Assembly (NCBI GenBank): GCA_025677825.1
Contig: JAIXMO010000008.1
Coordinates: forward strand, 1 to 64,000
Origin: Helicostylum pulchrum
Lineage: Eukaryota; Mucoromycota; Mucoromycetes; Mucorales; Mucoraceae
Length of the DNA: 64,000 bases
Reading direction: 5' to 3'
A model generated the notes under the pieces. The model saw nothing but the letters and a program-made list of their open reading frames with translations. It searched no databases and was not told where the DNA came from. Both the position numbers and the translations under genes were made by a program. This document shows positions 33,528 through 47,356 of the stretch, piece after piece (position 1 is the first letter of the stretch; each line of letters begins with the position of its first letter).

Positions 33528-35830
33528 CTTTGTAAAGATGACAAATGTACACTTGAGCAAATAAAGGGAAAATTACAACCGTTACGTTATCATCTCCAAA
33601 GCAGTAAGAGATACAAGCCTTTTTGTTCCCTCCCCTCACCCTCGGATGATCGTTGCATGAACGACCCACAGTTTATGTCATGTACAAAAAAATTTAAAAT
33701 TAAAAAAATTAATATTACTTGCTTTTCTTAGGTTATCGTGTAACGGTTACATGTATGAATCAGAGCGCGCTCTTTCTTAACAATTACGCTTCATTTAGTA
33801 TGTAATGATTTAAACGGTAAATAATATCTGGTTTTAGTCTACCCGTAATTTATTACCTAAACTTTTTTTTAAAAAAATGTAATAGTCTAATTGTAATACC
33901 ATTGCGTCTAGCATAAGAAGATATGAATACTGACGAATTAAACTTGCATGAAAAAAAAAAAGGTGGCAGATTATAAATATAGGCACCGATTTGTGTGTTA
34001 GTGTACCTACCATATACCTACACCTCGCGATTGCTTATGAAATAGTGGCACACTATTAACAAATTGTATTGAACAACGATGCGGTTTAAGCATTAATATC
34101 ATTTTGTGCTGTAAAAAGTCGTCCCTCTTTTTTTTTTGGTAATTTATAAGCTGCTTTTATTACAGAAAATTACTTTTGTAAAGAAAAAAAAAAGGGTATA
34201 ATACAGTAGCAGATCTGCTTGAGGGTGACCGAAAGTTAGAAGAAATCTGCACTTAAATCAAATATACACTTAAACAGGATTTCGCATTCGAAAATGATAA
34301 AATAAATATTGCAGGGATTTAAAATTGATAAATGACGCCGAGTTAGAAAATGTGATTTCATTTAAACATCTGTTGAAAAAAAAAACAAATGCTATGATCG
34401 GCCCAGTCTTGACAATTATCTCTAAGAATATGAGTACTAGAGTCACCGAATGTTGTACAAGTTTTGAAGTAGAAATAAAAGCATTCTTCTATCGGGTTCA
34501 AGAAAGGACTATACTCCGATAAAAAAAAAAAACTTTAAGCTTTTACTTCAAGTTTTAAAATTTTTTTTTGCAAGCTTAGAGGTATGAAGAGTTGTTCATT
34601 ATGAAGTAGTGTGGTGCGACATTGTATTTCTTCAAACTTGCAATAATCTGCTTTATAAATTGAAGAAACAGTTTGGAATTTGTACCCTCCTGGAATCATT
34701 TTGGCCATAACATCTTCAACCCCCTTGAGACACTCTTGCTTGTTACAAGAGTTAAAAATACTCAGATAAATAAGGTGATTACGCCAAACTGTCAATTAAA
34801 GATAATTTATGACGGATGTATGATGAATATACCTATATCCTGTAAACAAAAGTCACTTGCCAATCATATTTATTGCTTTCATACATTTATTCCGTATTTC
34901 TCCTTTCTTCCCTTTCAATACAACTTTTTTTTTTTACTTTCAATACAATCCTTTTTTTACTTGAACCTTTACACAACCATTTCCTCCATCTCTCTCTTAC
35001 ACACACACACACACTTTTTCTTTTGTAGGAGGCGAAATCCTGACCTAGTTCAGGTTACGGGGGGTTTTTTTTACGCTTCCTTTTGCCATATGATAAATAA
35101 CTAGGAAATTGCGTTTTTTTCTTCTGGCGCCCCACCAGTGGTTTTTTACGTTAGTGAAGAGCATTCAAGGGCAGAGGCCTCCACGCTGGCTATGCTAGAA
35201 AAACGGTCTCTTCTTTTTTTTAAAAAAAAAAGAGAACGGCTAACGTCTGTCTACTCCTACTTTTATAAATATTTTTTTTAAATAAAGTAAGTTTATTTAT
35301 CTCATTTAATATACTGTCATCATTCACCCAGATAAAATAATTCGATTGTAAAATAAACTAAACATACAGTAGCGGCTCTATTTAAGGGCGACCTGAACAG
35401 TGGATAATTACTGCTAATGAAAAAAGCTTATGGAGATACCGAACTTTCAAAAAGATACTTTCTCGATTTTCATTTTTTACTTACATTGTTTGGATGATTT
35501 CTAAATACGTGCGGTTAACATTAATCTCAGTAAGAACGTAAATAGGATTAGCATCAACATATGCTGTAGGATTACAATAGTCTCATAACAGAATAATAAA
35601 AAGGCATGGCTCAATGTCTCTTATTTGATAAGGTATAGTGTATCCTTTGAAAGTATCCTTGCTTGTTTTTTGGCCTTTTTGTGGAGAATAATACTTTGAG
35701 GTAATTCCTGATACACAATCAATTTACGCCATCGATCCAAAAAGTCTTCTATTCGCATTATCCGTTTACACTGGCACCACTATATCACAAGAAAGCTCCT
35801 TTTGAAAGCTGTGTAAATATTATATAAAAA

Positions 35831-36040
35831 ATGCTCGCGAGCATTTGAGCTCATTTCAAAAGAAGAAAATAAAAATTATTTTATTATTTACACACTCCTA
35901 TTTAATCATTAAATTAGAAAAACTCGTTTTTATTAGGCTTGTAAACAACAGCAATAGTCATGCATTTTTTTATCTATTTAATAATAAAAAAATGGAAGTA
36001 CATCTAGGTCTGTGCGAGACAGACCTAGATTCGCGAGCAT
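35831..36040. mobile_element. MITE-like segment with 10-bp terminal inverted repeats
   Basis: ATGCTCGCGA at 35831-35840 and its exact reverse complement TCGCGAGCAT at 36031-36040 bound a 210-base AT-rich segment. The left end is itself an 18-bp perfect palindrome (35829-35846). Just inside the right end is a hairpin with 12-bp perfect arms (36002-36013 and 36019-36030) and a 5-base loop. No clear target-site duplication flanks it. Non-autonomous transposon is an inference from structure alone. Confidence 0.4.
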
Positions 36041-37516
36041 GAAGCCCACGGACAACTAGTGTGGCTACTAGGCATAGGGTGACCTGCCTAATTGTTAATT
36101 TGTAACTCTCTATAATCACTATTAAGCACCGTGTTTTTATCCCGGCTGTTAAATATCCCCAAATGTTATTCCAAAAATGCTAACATTAATATAGAGTTTT
36201 ATATAACTCTAAATTTCTAACATCCAAACTAGGAAAGTTTTTTTGGGGATGAAACCACAATGCTGAGGAGCATCTTTAGTCCTTACATTCCTTAAATATA
36301 ATGGTATCTAGTTCCACTGGTTTTACAGTGTTGTGTCGAATTCTTAATTACCTAGTGACGATGACTTACTACAAATAGCCTATATTCACGCATACTTTTT
36401 TTTTTTTCTCTAAAGGGAAATAAAGGTAGAAGATGAAGATTATAATGCGAAGAGAATAAGTTATAAATGTTCTAGGTTATTAAATCAAAATTCCCTTTAC
36501 CAACACGGTACAATAGTGATGACAACAGCCATAAAGTTAGATTCCTTTCTCCCAACATGATTCGTCTACGAAACAATAACCGTAGAAACTTTTTTCATTC
36601 TGAAAGCGGTGATAACGAGTATTTACCGCGAGACAGACATACGGTTAATCTAGTATACAGTCACCATTGATGGGAAGTCAAGATATAGACAAGAGCCCAC
36701 TTGTTGGTTATTTAACTTTTGTTTGTTATGAATATCACTTTATTAACATGAACACTACTATACTAAACGTTTAGTCCCAAGCCCTTTCAACAATGATTCT
36801 GCGAATATTTTTTTTTTTACTCTCTCTTGCGTGTTTTCAATGTATATGTAGCTCGAACTATGGTACGTACATCTTTTTAAAAGTTACTCATAGTATTTAC
36901 TTTTCTTTTTGGAACGTCTATTTCTTACGGTCGTTTCAATACAACTATTCTGATGCTAAATATCTATATATATTTTTTTAAGAAATCCACCCTTAAGTAG
37001 AGAGCGATTATTGTACATTGGCCATAGTTTCCCCCTTGAAAAACCATAAATGGAAACTGACATAGGGAATCCCCCTGTGTACACTCTGAAGCACGTTTTG
37101 TATTAAGTGTGTGAGGCTTAAAAAGCAACTGATGATAAGGATTGCGATAATCATTCGAGAAAATAAAATTTCTGATGCTCAAGTACTTTCCGTTGAGCCG
37201 GAATTAAGTACCCGGCCCCGCTTCAAAGTCATAAGTTAAAACAAGCAAATAAGAATAGATTGTCCCTCTTTTCAAGCTGTACAACAATAAAACATCAAAT
37301 GATGTGGCGTCTGCAGGAAGATGCGTCTATCGATGAACTACCTTTGACACCATTCATTAATATGAAGTAAATAACTAAGAAATTTAATGATAATTTTCTA
37401 CCAAAGTAGTATATAATATTTATTTAAATTTACAATGTATTCTTTTTTTATACAAAACGGAGAAAAAGAAGAGAAAAGTAGTACATGTACACATAAGATG
37501 TATATATTGTTTTTTC

Positions 37517-39588
<2,072 letters not shown>

Positions 39589-39704
39589 TTAACATCTATT
39601 TTAAGACATTTTTTTTTTTATTCAGAATTATAAATAATAAAGGTATGCAGTCGAGGTTGTTTTGCCAAGGCGGAAAGTGTGTTCCTGCCAATCAAATAAA
39701 CACG

Positions 39705-40379
39705 TTATTTCTTTTCGTTTTTTTGACCAGTTTTCAAGTGATTTAATCGCCTGTCATCAACGCGTTGAAGGAAAGCGACTTTTTCCATATATCCGTCTTT
39801 ATTTTTATATTTAAGGTCATCCCGTATTCCTTCCCTATCAACGTATCCTTGCCAATCCAATTTACTCTTATCCAATGTGTTCATTTTTGGTTCTTTAATG
39901 TTATATTGTGATACCAGTGATGATAAAGTTGATTTAGGTCGTTTCATTTGTGTTCTTTTCTTTACTGCTGCTGCTGCTACTACTACTGGTTCCTCTTCTG
40001 CTATTGTACTCGTTTCTGCTGCTGCTGCTGCTGCTGCAGGTTCGACTGGTTCCGTTTTGGGTTCATTCATATCCGCCCAAATTGCATCAATTCGTGTCTT
40101 TTTAACTGACGCGTCTTCCTCTGTTATCGGAAAACTTCTTTTCTTATCATTTGTTTGTTTCGTTAATTGTTCCTCTTCCTCTTCTTCTTCAGCGTCCGTA
40201 TTTACTTCTCCTTCACTATCCTCGTCTATTGTTCATGTTAGTTTAGGAAAAAAAAAAAAGAGGTTGATCTTCAATAACTTACCACCAGGAACAAAGTCTG
40301 AATCTTGTTCCGAATCCTCTTCTTCCTCCTCGACATTTGTATCGTTATAAAAATCTTTTAAAGAAACTTCTTTTGACAT
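39705..40379 (-). CDS. SWC5: SWR1-complex protein Swc5 (BCNT family)
   Basis: Two exons on the minus strand: 40379-40283 and 40225-39705; 205 residues. The N-terminal half is highly acidic (YNDTNVEEEEEDSEQDSDF and further Asp/Glu runs) and the middle is Ala/Glu-rich. The C-terminal ~80 residues are the BCNT-C domain: TLDKSKLDWQGYVDREGIRD, then YMEKVAFLQRVDDRR. Swc5 helps the SWR1 remodeller exchange H2A for H2A.Z; the acidic part binds H2A-H2B. The protein is shorter than yeast Swc5 (303) but both diagnostic parts are present. Confidence 0.93.
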
Positions 40380-40560
40380 GGTGAATATTTGTGTATAAAA
40401 AAAAAAGTATTTTCACTGAGAAAAAAAAATAGAAAAAAATAGAACTGTTTTTTTTTTATTATTATTGTAAGCGGAGACACAGCCACAAGAATGGATAAAT
40501 ACTTTACCCATTCATCTGGAAGGGGAAGTTCCCCTTTTATAATTATTTATTAGTTGTATA

Positions 40561-41944
40561 TTATTTGGAAAGATGAAGTGATTTGGTATAAGTCCAAGCA
40601 CCAGCATCTAAGTGATGCTTTGATTCAATATTTGATTTAAGTTTATAGTTCTTTTGTTGATACTCGTCACCAGTTTGAGCCTCTACATCCTTTTCAAACT
40701 TGAACAACGCAGGTTCCCAAACTTGTTTGTTGACCTCACGCTCTTTACGAATACCACGCTGCCAGTCTTCGATCTTTGATTTTTCTACATTGGCCAACTT
40801 GAAGTTCTTTTCCTTCAAGGCTTCTGTGACAGGACCCCAGACACGGTGTGTTTCAATCTCCTTTTGCTCTGGTACAGGAGCAGTTATACGTTGAGCCATC
40901 GGTTCAGCCTCAGCGTCAAATAAAAGCTCTTTTTTATCTGATACATCACCCGCCTTACTATAAAAGGACTGATGACTCCATCTGCCAGACAAATTATAGT
41001 GGATTTTACCTCCACTATAGATAGATCCCTTAATATGATTATATTCTCCTCCAAACCAAGGCTTAGGAACAAACTCAATCGTCGCCTTGGTATTATTTGA
41101 CCCAATAATTGTACATGAACCACCAAGCTCAATAAATGCTCCTCCAGTAAGTACTCCGCGAATTAAAAGATCCGGAAAATCAATCATGTACTGTTCATCG
41201 TATGCTTCTAAGTACAGTACTGCTCTACCTACCTGTTCAACTCGAATAGAAGTACCCTTAAACTTGGACTTTTGACCACCTGTATTATTACGAAAAAAGT
41301 TTAATTTTTTTTTTTAAAAAAAAATTGTTTGAGTGGCCTATACTACTTACTATGACCGTTTAAAGAGACACCTGCCTTCTTATCTTCTAAATAAAATGCT
41401 GAAATAGGTGGATGATGACCTACTTGTTCACAGACACATTTAGCATCACCCATATCACAAAAGAACTGCTCGCCCAAAATAGGGTTATAAGGTTTCTTTT
41501 CGTATTTTCCGTCGGTACAACGGGAAGCGTAACTGCCGTAAAGAGTAGAAATAAACCAGCGACTAATAGCCAAAAGACGCTCTTCAGGCAATTTAGCCTG
41601 ACTAATGGCAGTAAAACTTGAAGGATGATCACCCCAATATGTACTACATGTCTCTTTTTTAGTACTTATACACACAAAACAAATAACAACAACAACAAAA
41701 AACTTTTTTTTTTCTTTTACCCGTATTCTAATAAAGAGAGACCATTTAAAAAAAAAGCAGGACAAGTCAACGAAGAAAGGTCTCCTGTAAAACTAATAAC
41801 GACCTTTAAAAATTCCTTGAATTCAGCAAATTGACTTTTTTCTGCTGTCTCCAAGTTCTTCATAGAAAGTCTATCTACGTCAGTACTGCTAGGCGTTTCA
41901 TCTTCGCTCGATTTCTTCTTTTTGCTGCCAAATCCTAAAGCCAT
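40561..41944 (-). CDS. Oxysterol-binding protein-related lipid transfer protein (Kes1/Osh type)
   Basis: Three exons on the minus strand: 41944-41721, 41643-41351, 41279-40561; 411 residues, a single ORD domain like yeast Kes1/Osh4 (434). The OSBP fingerprint reads EQVGHHPPISAF (family consensus EQVSHHPP), at about residue 160, and the N-terminal lid region and KPYNPILGEQFFC match the family. Function by family: exchange of sterol and PI4P between ER and Golgi/plasma membranes. An in-frame ATG 81 bases upstream would add a Leu/Phe-rich stretch from the leader; I prefer MALGFG, where composition becomes normal. The second exon uses the acceptor ending ATGTAG at 41644-41646, because nearer AG sites break the frame. 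Confidence 0.93.
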
Positions 41945-43060
41945 TGTATTATTATTATTTTTTAAAAAAAAAAGTTGAAGGAAGAGAAAGAGAAGGAAGA
42001 AAAGAGAAAGTAACATTGAACACATAATCCCTTTTTTTATTTCGCTGGACGGAGTGCTAAAAAGATGAATAATGACAAAAAAGTCACCGCCGGAGTTTTT
42101 AAAAAAAGGGTTGTCGTTCCCTTTGTAAAAAAGTCTACTAATAAAAACCGGGTAGTAGAGGTCATAAGCTAGATTTATCGAAATAATAGACCGTATAAAT
42201 AATGAGTTCGGGCGCCATTGTATTTCTCTTTTGATTTCTTTTTTTTTTTAAAATAAAAAAGCAAATTTATTGAAAACAAAGGATCATTGGCACTTAATAA
42301 CTAAGCGAATTTTCCCTGTTATCGTCCCCTCTACGTGAGTGAAGACAATTTCTTAAATATGTTTATGCTTACTAGATGACTTACCTATACTCTTTTTTTT
42401 TTATTTATTTGAGTGAAAGAGCAGTAAATACCATGCTGGCTCCCCGTGGTACAAAGATACTCTTTTTGTTCAAGACATGCAACTAAAAAAAGGGTTCTTT
42501 CTTTTTTTATAAATAGAGAGCTACTGCGGGTAAGTCGTAACAACAAAACAGTAATACTTTTTCTGACACACACACAAAAAAATAGCTGCATACAAGACAT
42601 TTTATCACGAAAGTGTTGTAAAATATCTTTTTTCTGAGCAAGAAGTTTATCAAAAATAATTATACTTGAATAAACTAGCATATTTCTGATTGATTGATTT
42701 CCATAGTTAAAAAGTTTCTTTTAGATCCTAGAAAAGGAGTGGTGTTGGTCTTGAGTCTCCTAAATTTCTGTCTGATTTAAGGTATATTATTGCTTAGTTG
42801 GAATCACTCTGTGACAACTGTACTGGTCCATTAGACAAACCAAAAAAAAAAAAAAAAATATCTCATACAAATATGTGTCTTGATCAATTTAATTGTATGT
42901 ATGAAAGGCTAGCATATTTTCCCATATTATTTTACCAGCATTTATATTATGGGCATTGAGCAATTGAAAGCAAATATATTATTTGTTTTGCTTTTTTTTT
43001 CACTGAACATATTTAACCTTATTATTACATGAAAAGAGAAAATCCTATCTTGCAAGAATA
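41945..43060. other. Spacer without recognised genes
   Basis: About 1.1 kb, AT-rich, no credible exon. The open frames at 42385-42681 (-) and 42446-42637 (+) overlap each other and have noise-like composition. Confidence 0.55.
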
Positions 43061-43061
43061 A

Positions 43062-44262
43062 TAGAATTCCGCATCAACAATATGTTAGAGCACAAAACAT
43101 ATTGGCAAATAGCAAAGCAAAGCATACCACTGAAGAGCAAAACATGTTACTGAAGAGAAAAGCATTTCTATTGCCAAAGATTAACTCTGGCTACTCAATT
43201 GAAGACTACTCCTTCCAGGCACGCACCGCTAACCTGGTGAAATCGCACTTAAAGGAAGAAACATATCCCTGATGACCTACTAGATAACACCATCGAAGAA
43301 AGCCTGCAAAGCGTAAGGGACTATTTTACAACCCGCTTTAACACTTACCAGGAACCGACGAATTTAACGAGAGACTGAAAAAAAAAAGTAGAGAAAATTT
43401 TCTACACTTGAATACGTTATTAGAAAACAGTTTGGTACTTGGCGCTAACAATAATCTGGTGTTGGATGAGGACTCCCTTCAAATTTCCAAAAGACCAGTC
43501 GAGATTGATGACGATAACGCTGTTAAGGACGACGAAGTCGAAGAAGAAGAGGAAGCGGACAATGTCCAGAACGAAGAAGATCAAGCAGCGGATTACGTTA
43601 GAAATGGTCAAAATGTAATCCCTTCAAATGACGATATAATCACTGGTAAGTTCAAAATATAAATTGAATTTAAATAAGATAAATAATTTAACTTTTAAGT
43701 TGGTAATGATAAAAATAATGATCTTTGTGCTGCAGACATACTAACCGTAATAAACCTTCAGTACAGAATTCTTGGGAAGAATATTTGCGAGCGGTGCAGG
43801 GAACAATATAATGACAGCCAAGAGTACCAAGGCGTAATGACGTTGGCAATGCGCCTGTTCGAAAGCCAGGCATCAATCCACAGTTGGCCGGATAAAGCCG
43901 CGGGAATAAACGGCCCAGTGGAAGTTGTTCTTTTTCTGCTGCGAAGATGACAGGCTTTAGGTTGCATATTCGAAAGAAACATTCGGTCGAACATGAAGAA
44001 GACCTAGATCCTGTCCAAAGTATCGATAAAGTGAAGCAATATTTTCAACAGCATCTCCGGTACGAGATTTCTGACGAGCAGGTCCAGCAGCTAAAAGACA
44101 ACAGGAAAAATAATATCGCTCGCGAAAAAGCCAGAAGACCGACTCCGAAAAGGAAACCTAAAACAAAACCGGATACTATATTATTCAGTCTTTTATTTAC
44201 TTGGAATAAAAACGGAATCTCGTTTCCCTACAAAAATATATATATCTTTGTCAGTTGTCAAT
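43062..44262 (+). pseudogene. Broken gene of mobile-element character with one surviving intron
   Basis: Coding-like sequence runs on + with at least two breaks. First comes VRAQNILANSKAKHTTEEQN through NLVKSHLKEE (about 43086-43272), then after a frame change DDLLDNTIEESLQSVRDYF. Next is an acidic stretch (43408-43650) spliced by a GTAAGT...TTTTAAG intron (43647-43700) to VGNDKNNDLCAADILTVINL and RILGKNICERCREQYND. A frameshift near 43930 then leads to CSFSAAKMTGFRLHIRKKHS, which resembles the second half of a C2H2 zinc finger, and a basic tail. I cannot assign a family. The layout (acidic linker, CxxC pair, finger-like end) suggests a transposon- or expanded-family DNA-binding protein. Confidence 0.5.
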
Positions 44263-44264
44263 AA

Positions 44265-45003
44265 TAGACTATTTGAGAAGAAAAGGAAAGGCGGTTTTTG
44301 GCAAAGACCGTAGTATATCACATCGTTTCATAGATGACTGGCTCTAGGAATATCGCCTACGAAATACAAGTAGTCGTTGGTTTCGTATACAGGCGTCAGA
44401 GTGTCTAGTCTTTTGTAAAAGCCTACATGACGAGAATTCGCCACATTTACAATGGGACGTACCTACACTTTCTTTCTAGCATATTAACAGAGTTACAAGA
44501 ATAGTATTTTAGTCAAGTACGATTATGCACACGTACTTTTTTTTTTTAAAAAAAAAACTAACGATGAAGGACAAGTGAGATTTGTACCTTAAGAATTAAG
44601 GACTCTTGTTTAAGCAACACGTTTTGAAAAAAAAAGAATGCCTCAAAATACAGAATGTTTAAGGTCAAATAACGAAAAAAAAAAAAAAGGAGAATTCAGG
44701 GAAGGTATAAGAAGAAGACTACGATAAAGAAATTCTTTTGTTAAATATATTACTTTGCAGCCGCTCAGTTACTAGTCTTAATAGCACTGTAACTTTCTCC
44801 ATAAATAACATTAAAGACGCTCATTAAAAGTTAAAAAGAACAGAACGAAATGAAAAAGGTACAACGTCAGAGATGAAATGTCGGTAGTGCCTTGACAAAG
44901 GTATAATGTAAGCGGTATCGTCTTTAATGTTGCTTTGAAGAACGAATTATTAGTGACAAACACAAAGTCCCATTGACTTTTGCAAAAAAAAAAACACAAA
45001 AAT
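44265..45003. other. Spacer between the broken gene and the TEF1 3' repeats
   Basis: No certain gene. On the minus strand 44300-44470 stays open with balanced composition (VGTSHCKCGEFSSCR, then RNQRLLVFRRR) before a stop; it could be more debris of the neighbouring element. The rest is homopolymer-rich. Confidence 0.4.
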
Positions 45004-45350
45004 ATTCGTACTGCAAAAAGTTGTGCAAAGCTAAACTTTTGAAAACTAGTGACAAGTACAAAAAATATATAGTCGGACATGTACTACAACATGTACACTC
45101 TTGTAAAAACCGAAAAAAAATTAGTTTGTAAGAATCACTTTTATTTTTATTCAATTGAACAAAAAAAGTAAAAAATAAAATCGTACCGACAAAAGTTGCA
45201 CAAAGACAAACTTTTGTAAAATACATTTAATATAAAAAATAAAAAGTTGGACATGTTCTGCAACACTTGCACTTTTAGAAAAACCAAAAAAAAGAATAGT
45301 TTATAAAAATCACTAATATTTTTATTCAATTGTACAAAAAGTAAAAAAAA
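45004..45350. repeat. Imperfect ~175-bp tandem duplication downstream of TEF1
   Basis: Two adjacent diverged copies, about 45004-45179 and 45180-45350. Shared order in each: CGTAC-G-CAAAAGTTG, GCAAAG--AAACTTTTG, a GTYGGACATGT-CT-CAACA core, AGTTT-TAA-AATCAC and TATTTTTATTCAATTG-ACAAAAAGTAAAAAA. Substitutions and small indels are scattered throughout. Confidence 0.75.
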
Positions 45351-45395
45351 TAATTTTTTTTTACTTCTTCATTAAAAGCTACTGGTTAAAGCAAT

Positions 45396-46971
45396 TTACT
45401 TCTTGGCAGCCTTGACAGCAGCCTTGGTAACCTTACCGGCCTTATCGACCTTCTCAACGGCCTTGATGACACCGACAGCGACAGTTTGACGCATATCACG
45501 GACAGCGAAACGACCAAGAGGAGGATAATCGGTATAAGCTTCAACACACATAGGCTTGGAAGGAATCATCTTGACGATAGCGGAATCACCAGACTTGACA
45601 AACTTAGGGGCATCTTCCATCTAAATCGATGCAAAAAAAAGAGAGTTAGAAGAGGTATTACAACGTTTTGGAAGAAGTACATCAAAGATGTATGTTAAAG
45701 AAGTGAAGAAAGAAGAAAATTTCAAGCTTAAATTTTTTAAAGTTCCGACGAAAAAATTTACAGGCTTGAAATTTCTTTTAAAATTCCGACGAAATAAAAA
45801 ATTTATAGTGATACTTTACCTTCTTACCGGAACGACGATCAATCTTTTCGATAAGTTCAGCGAACTTACAGGCAATATGAGCGGTGTGACAATCGAGGAC
45901 GGGAGAGTAACCGTTGGAGATTTGACCGGGATGGTTCAAGATAATAACTTGAGCAGTGAAAGAACCGGCTTCCTTGGCGGGATCGTTCTTGGAATCGGAA
46001 CAGACGTTACCACGACGGATATCCTTGACGGAAACGTTCTTGACGTTGAAACCAACGTTATCTCCGGGAAGACCTTCAGTTAAAGTTTCGTGATGCATTT
46101 CAACGGACTTAACTTCAGTGGTGACAGCAGCGGGAGCAAAGTTGACAACCATACCAGCCTTGATAATACCGGTCTCGACACGACCGACGGGAACTGTACC
46201 GATACCACCAATCTTGTAAACATCTTGGAGGGGAAGACGGAGAGGCTTGTCAGAAGGACGGACAGGGGGCTCAATGGCATCAATGGCCTCAAGAAGAGTC
46301 TTACCAGTCTTGGAACCGGCCTTGGTCTCCTTGGTCCATCCCTTGAACCAACCCATGTTCTTGGATTCTTCCAACATGTTATCACCGTGCCATCCGGAGA
46401 TGGGAACGAAAGGAACAGACTTGGGGTTGAAACCAATCTTCTTGATGAAAGAAGAGACTTCCTTGACAATTTCGGTATAACGAGCTTCGGACCACTTGGT
46501 GGTATCCATCTTGTTAATAGCAACAATCAATTGACGGACACCCAAGGTGAAAGCAAGAAGAGCGTGCTCACGGGTTTGACCATCCTTGGAAATACCAGCT
46601 TCGAACTCACCAGTACCACCGGCAATAATAAGAATAGCACAATCAGCTTGAGAAGTACCAGTAATCATGTTCTTGATGAAATCACGATGGCCGGGAGCAT
46701 CAATAACAGTAACCATATACTTGGGGGTCTCGAACTTCCAGAGAGCAATATCAATGGTGATACCACGCTCACGTTCAGCCTTAAGCTTATCAAGAACCCA
46801 GGCGTACTTGAAAGAACCCTTACCGAGTTCAGCAGCTTCCTTCTCGAACTTTTCGATAGTACGCTTATCAATACCACCACACTTGTAAATCAAGTGACCG
46901 GTAGTGGTGGACTTACCGGAATCGACATGACCAATAACGACGACGTTAACGTGAGTCTTCTCTTTACCCAT
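45396..46971 (-). CDS. TEF1: Translation elongation factor EF-1 alpha
   Basis: Two coding exons on the minus strand, 46971-45820 and 45620-45396, give 458 residues, the standard fungal length. GTPase motifs are intact: GHVDSGKST (G1), DAPGHRDF (G3) and NKMD (G4), followed by domains 2 and 3 ending in a Lys/Ala-rich tail. It delivers aminoacyl-tRNA to the ribosomal A site as the GTP complex. Codon use is visibly more biased toward C-ending codons (AAG, ATC, GTC, GGT) than in neighbouring genes, as expected for very high expression. The intron falls after SGKK, and a probable leader intron precedes the start. The 199-base coding intron contains two near-copies of a TTCCGACGAAA-containing segment. 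Confidence 0.98.
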
Positions 46972-46980
46972 TTTAATTAG

Positions 46981-47064
46981 CTACGAAACGTATAAAAGTG
47001 TTCAGTATATTTGTCTGATGGATGGATGGATGGATGCATTTCATGGATGCAGCGCAATATTTAC
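46981..47064 (-). other. Probable leader (5' UTR) intron of TEF1
   Basis: Directly upstream of the TEF1 ATG the minus strand ends in TTTCGTAG, an acceptor 9 bases before the ATG, and 84 bases further up AAAAG|GTAAAT makes a good donor. Leader introns are common in EF-1 alpha genes. It contains a (CATC)n repeat at 47018-47036. Confidence 0.55.
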
Positions 47065-47356
47065 CTTTTGTTCTAGGAAAGAGCACAAACGGTCTAATCC
47101 CCACAAATTATTTAAAGGAAAAAAAAAATTTGAATTCGATTCAAAGTCACAGAAAAAAAAAATTAATTAGTTTTGAGATACTGAAAAGTCACACTTGAGA
47201 AGAAAAAAAAAATTGAAAAGATTGTAAGCTCGATTTTTAAAAAGTTACGTGTATTAAACAAGAGTGAAAGGGTGGGGTGGTATAATAATTTATCTATATA
47301 TATTTATACATGTATATATTGTATGAAAGCCTCTTTTTTTTTTTTTTTTTGGTTTT
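47065..47356. other. TEF1 promoter and kinase-gene 3' flank
   Basis: AT-rich, with poly-A/T runs. It should contain the TEF1 transcription start; I cannot place a convincing TATA box. Confidence 0.5.

Larger units (their letters stand above)
33471..37516. other. Gene-poor 4-kb region with repeat debris
   Basis: No gene with believable exons. Short open frames near 34325-34522 (+) and 34535-34795 (-) have mixed composition and could be worn mobile-element coding sequence, but I cannot name them. A dispersed motif related to ACAGTAGCGGCTCTATTTAA occurs at 34203 (diverged) and 35367. A MITE-like palindromic segment lies at 35831-36040. The last few hundred bases hold the GH9 3' end. Confidence 0.5.

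Noticed and set aside
41945..42025. N-terminal extension of the OSBP-like protein that would act as a signal peptide
   Set aside because: The Leu/Phe string comes from a CT-rich leader, and a cytosolic lipid-transfer protein should have no signal peptide.
46090..46980. A 296-residue open frame antisense to TEF1
   Set aside because: It is the mirror of a strongly codon-biased gene; the bias keeps the opposite strand open. EF-1 alpha on the minus strand accounts for the sequence.
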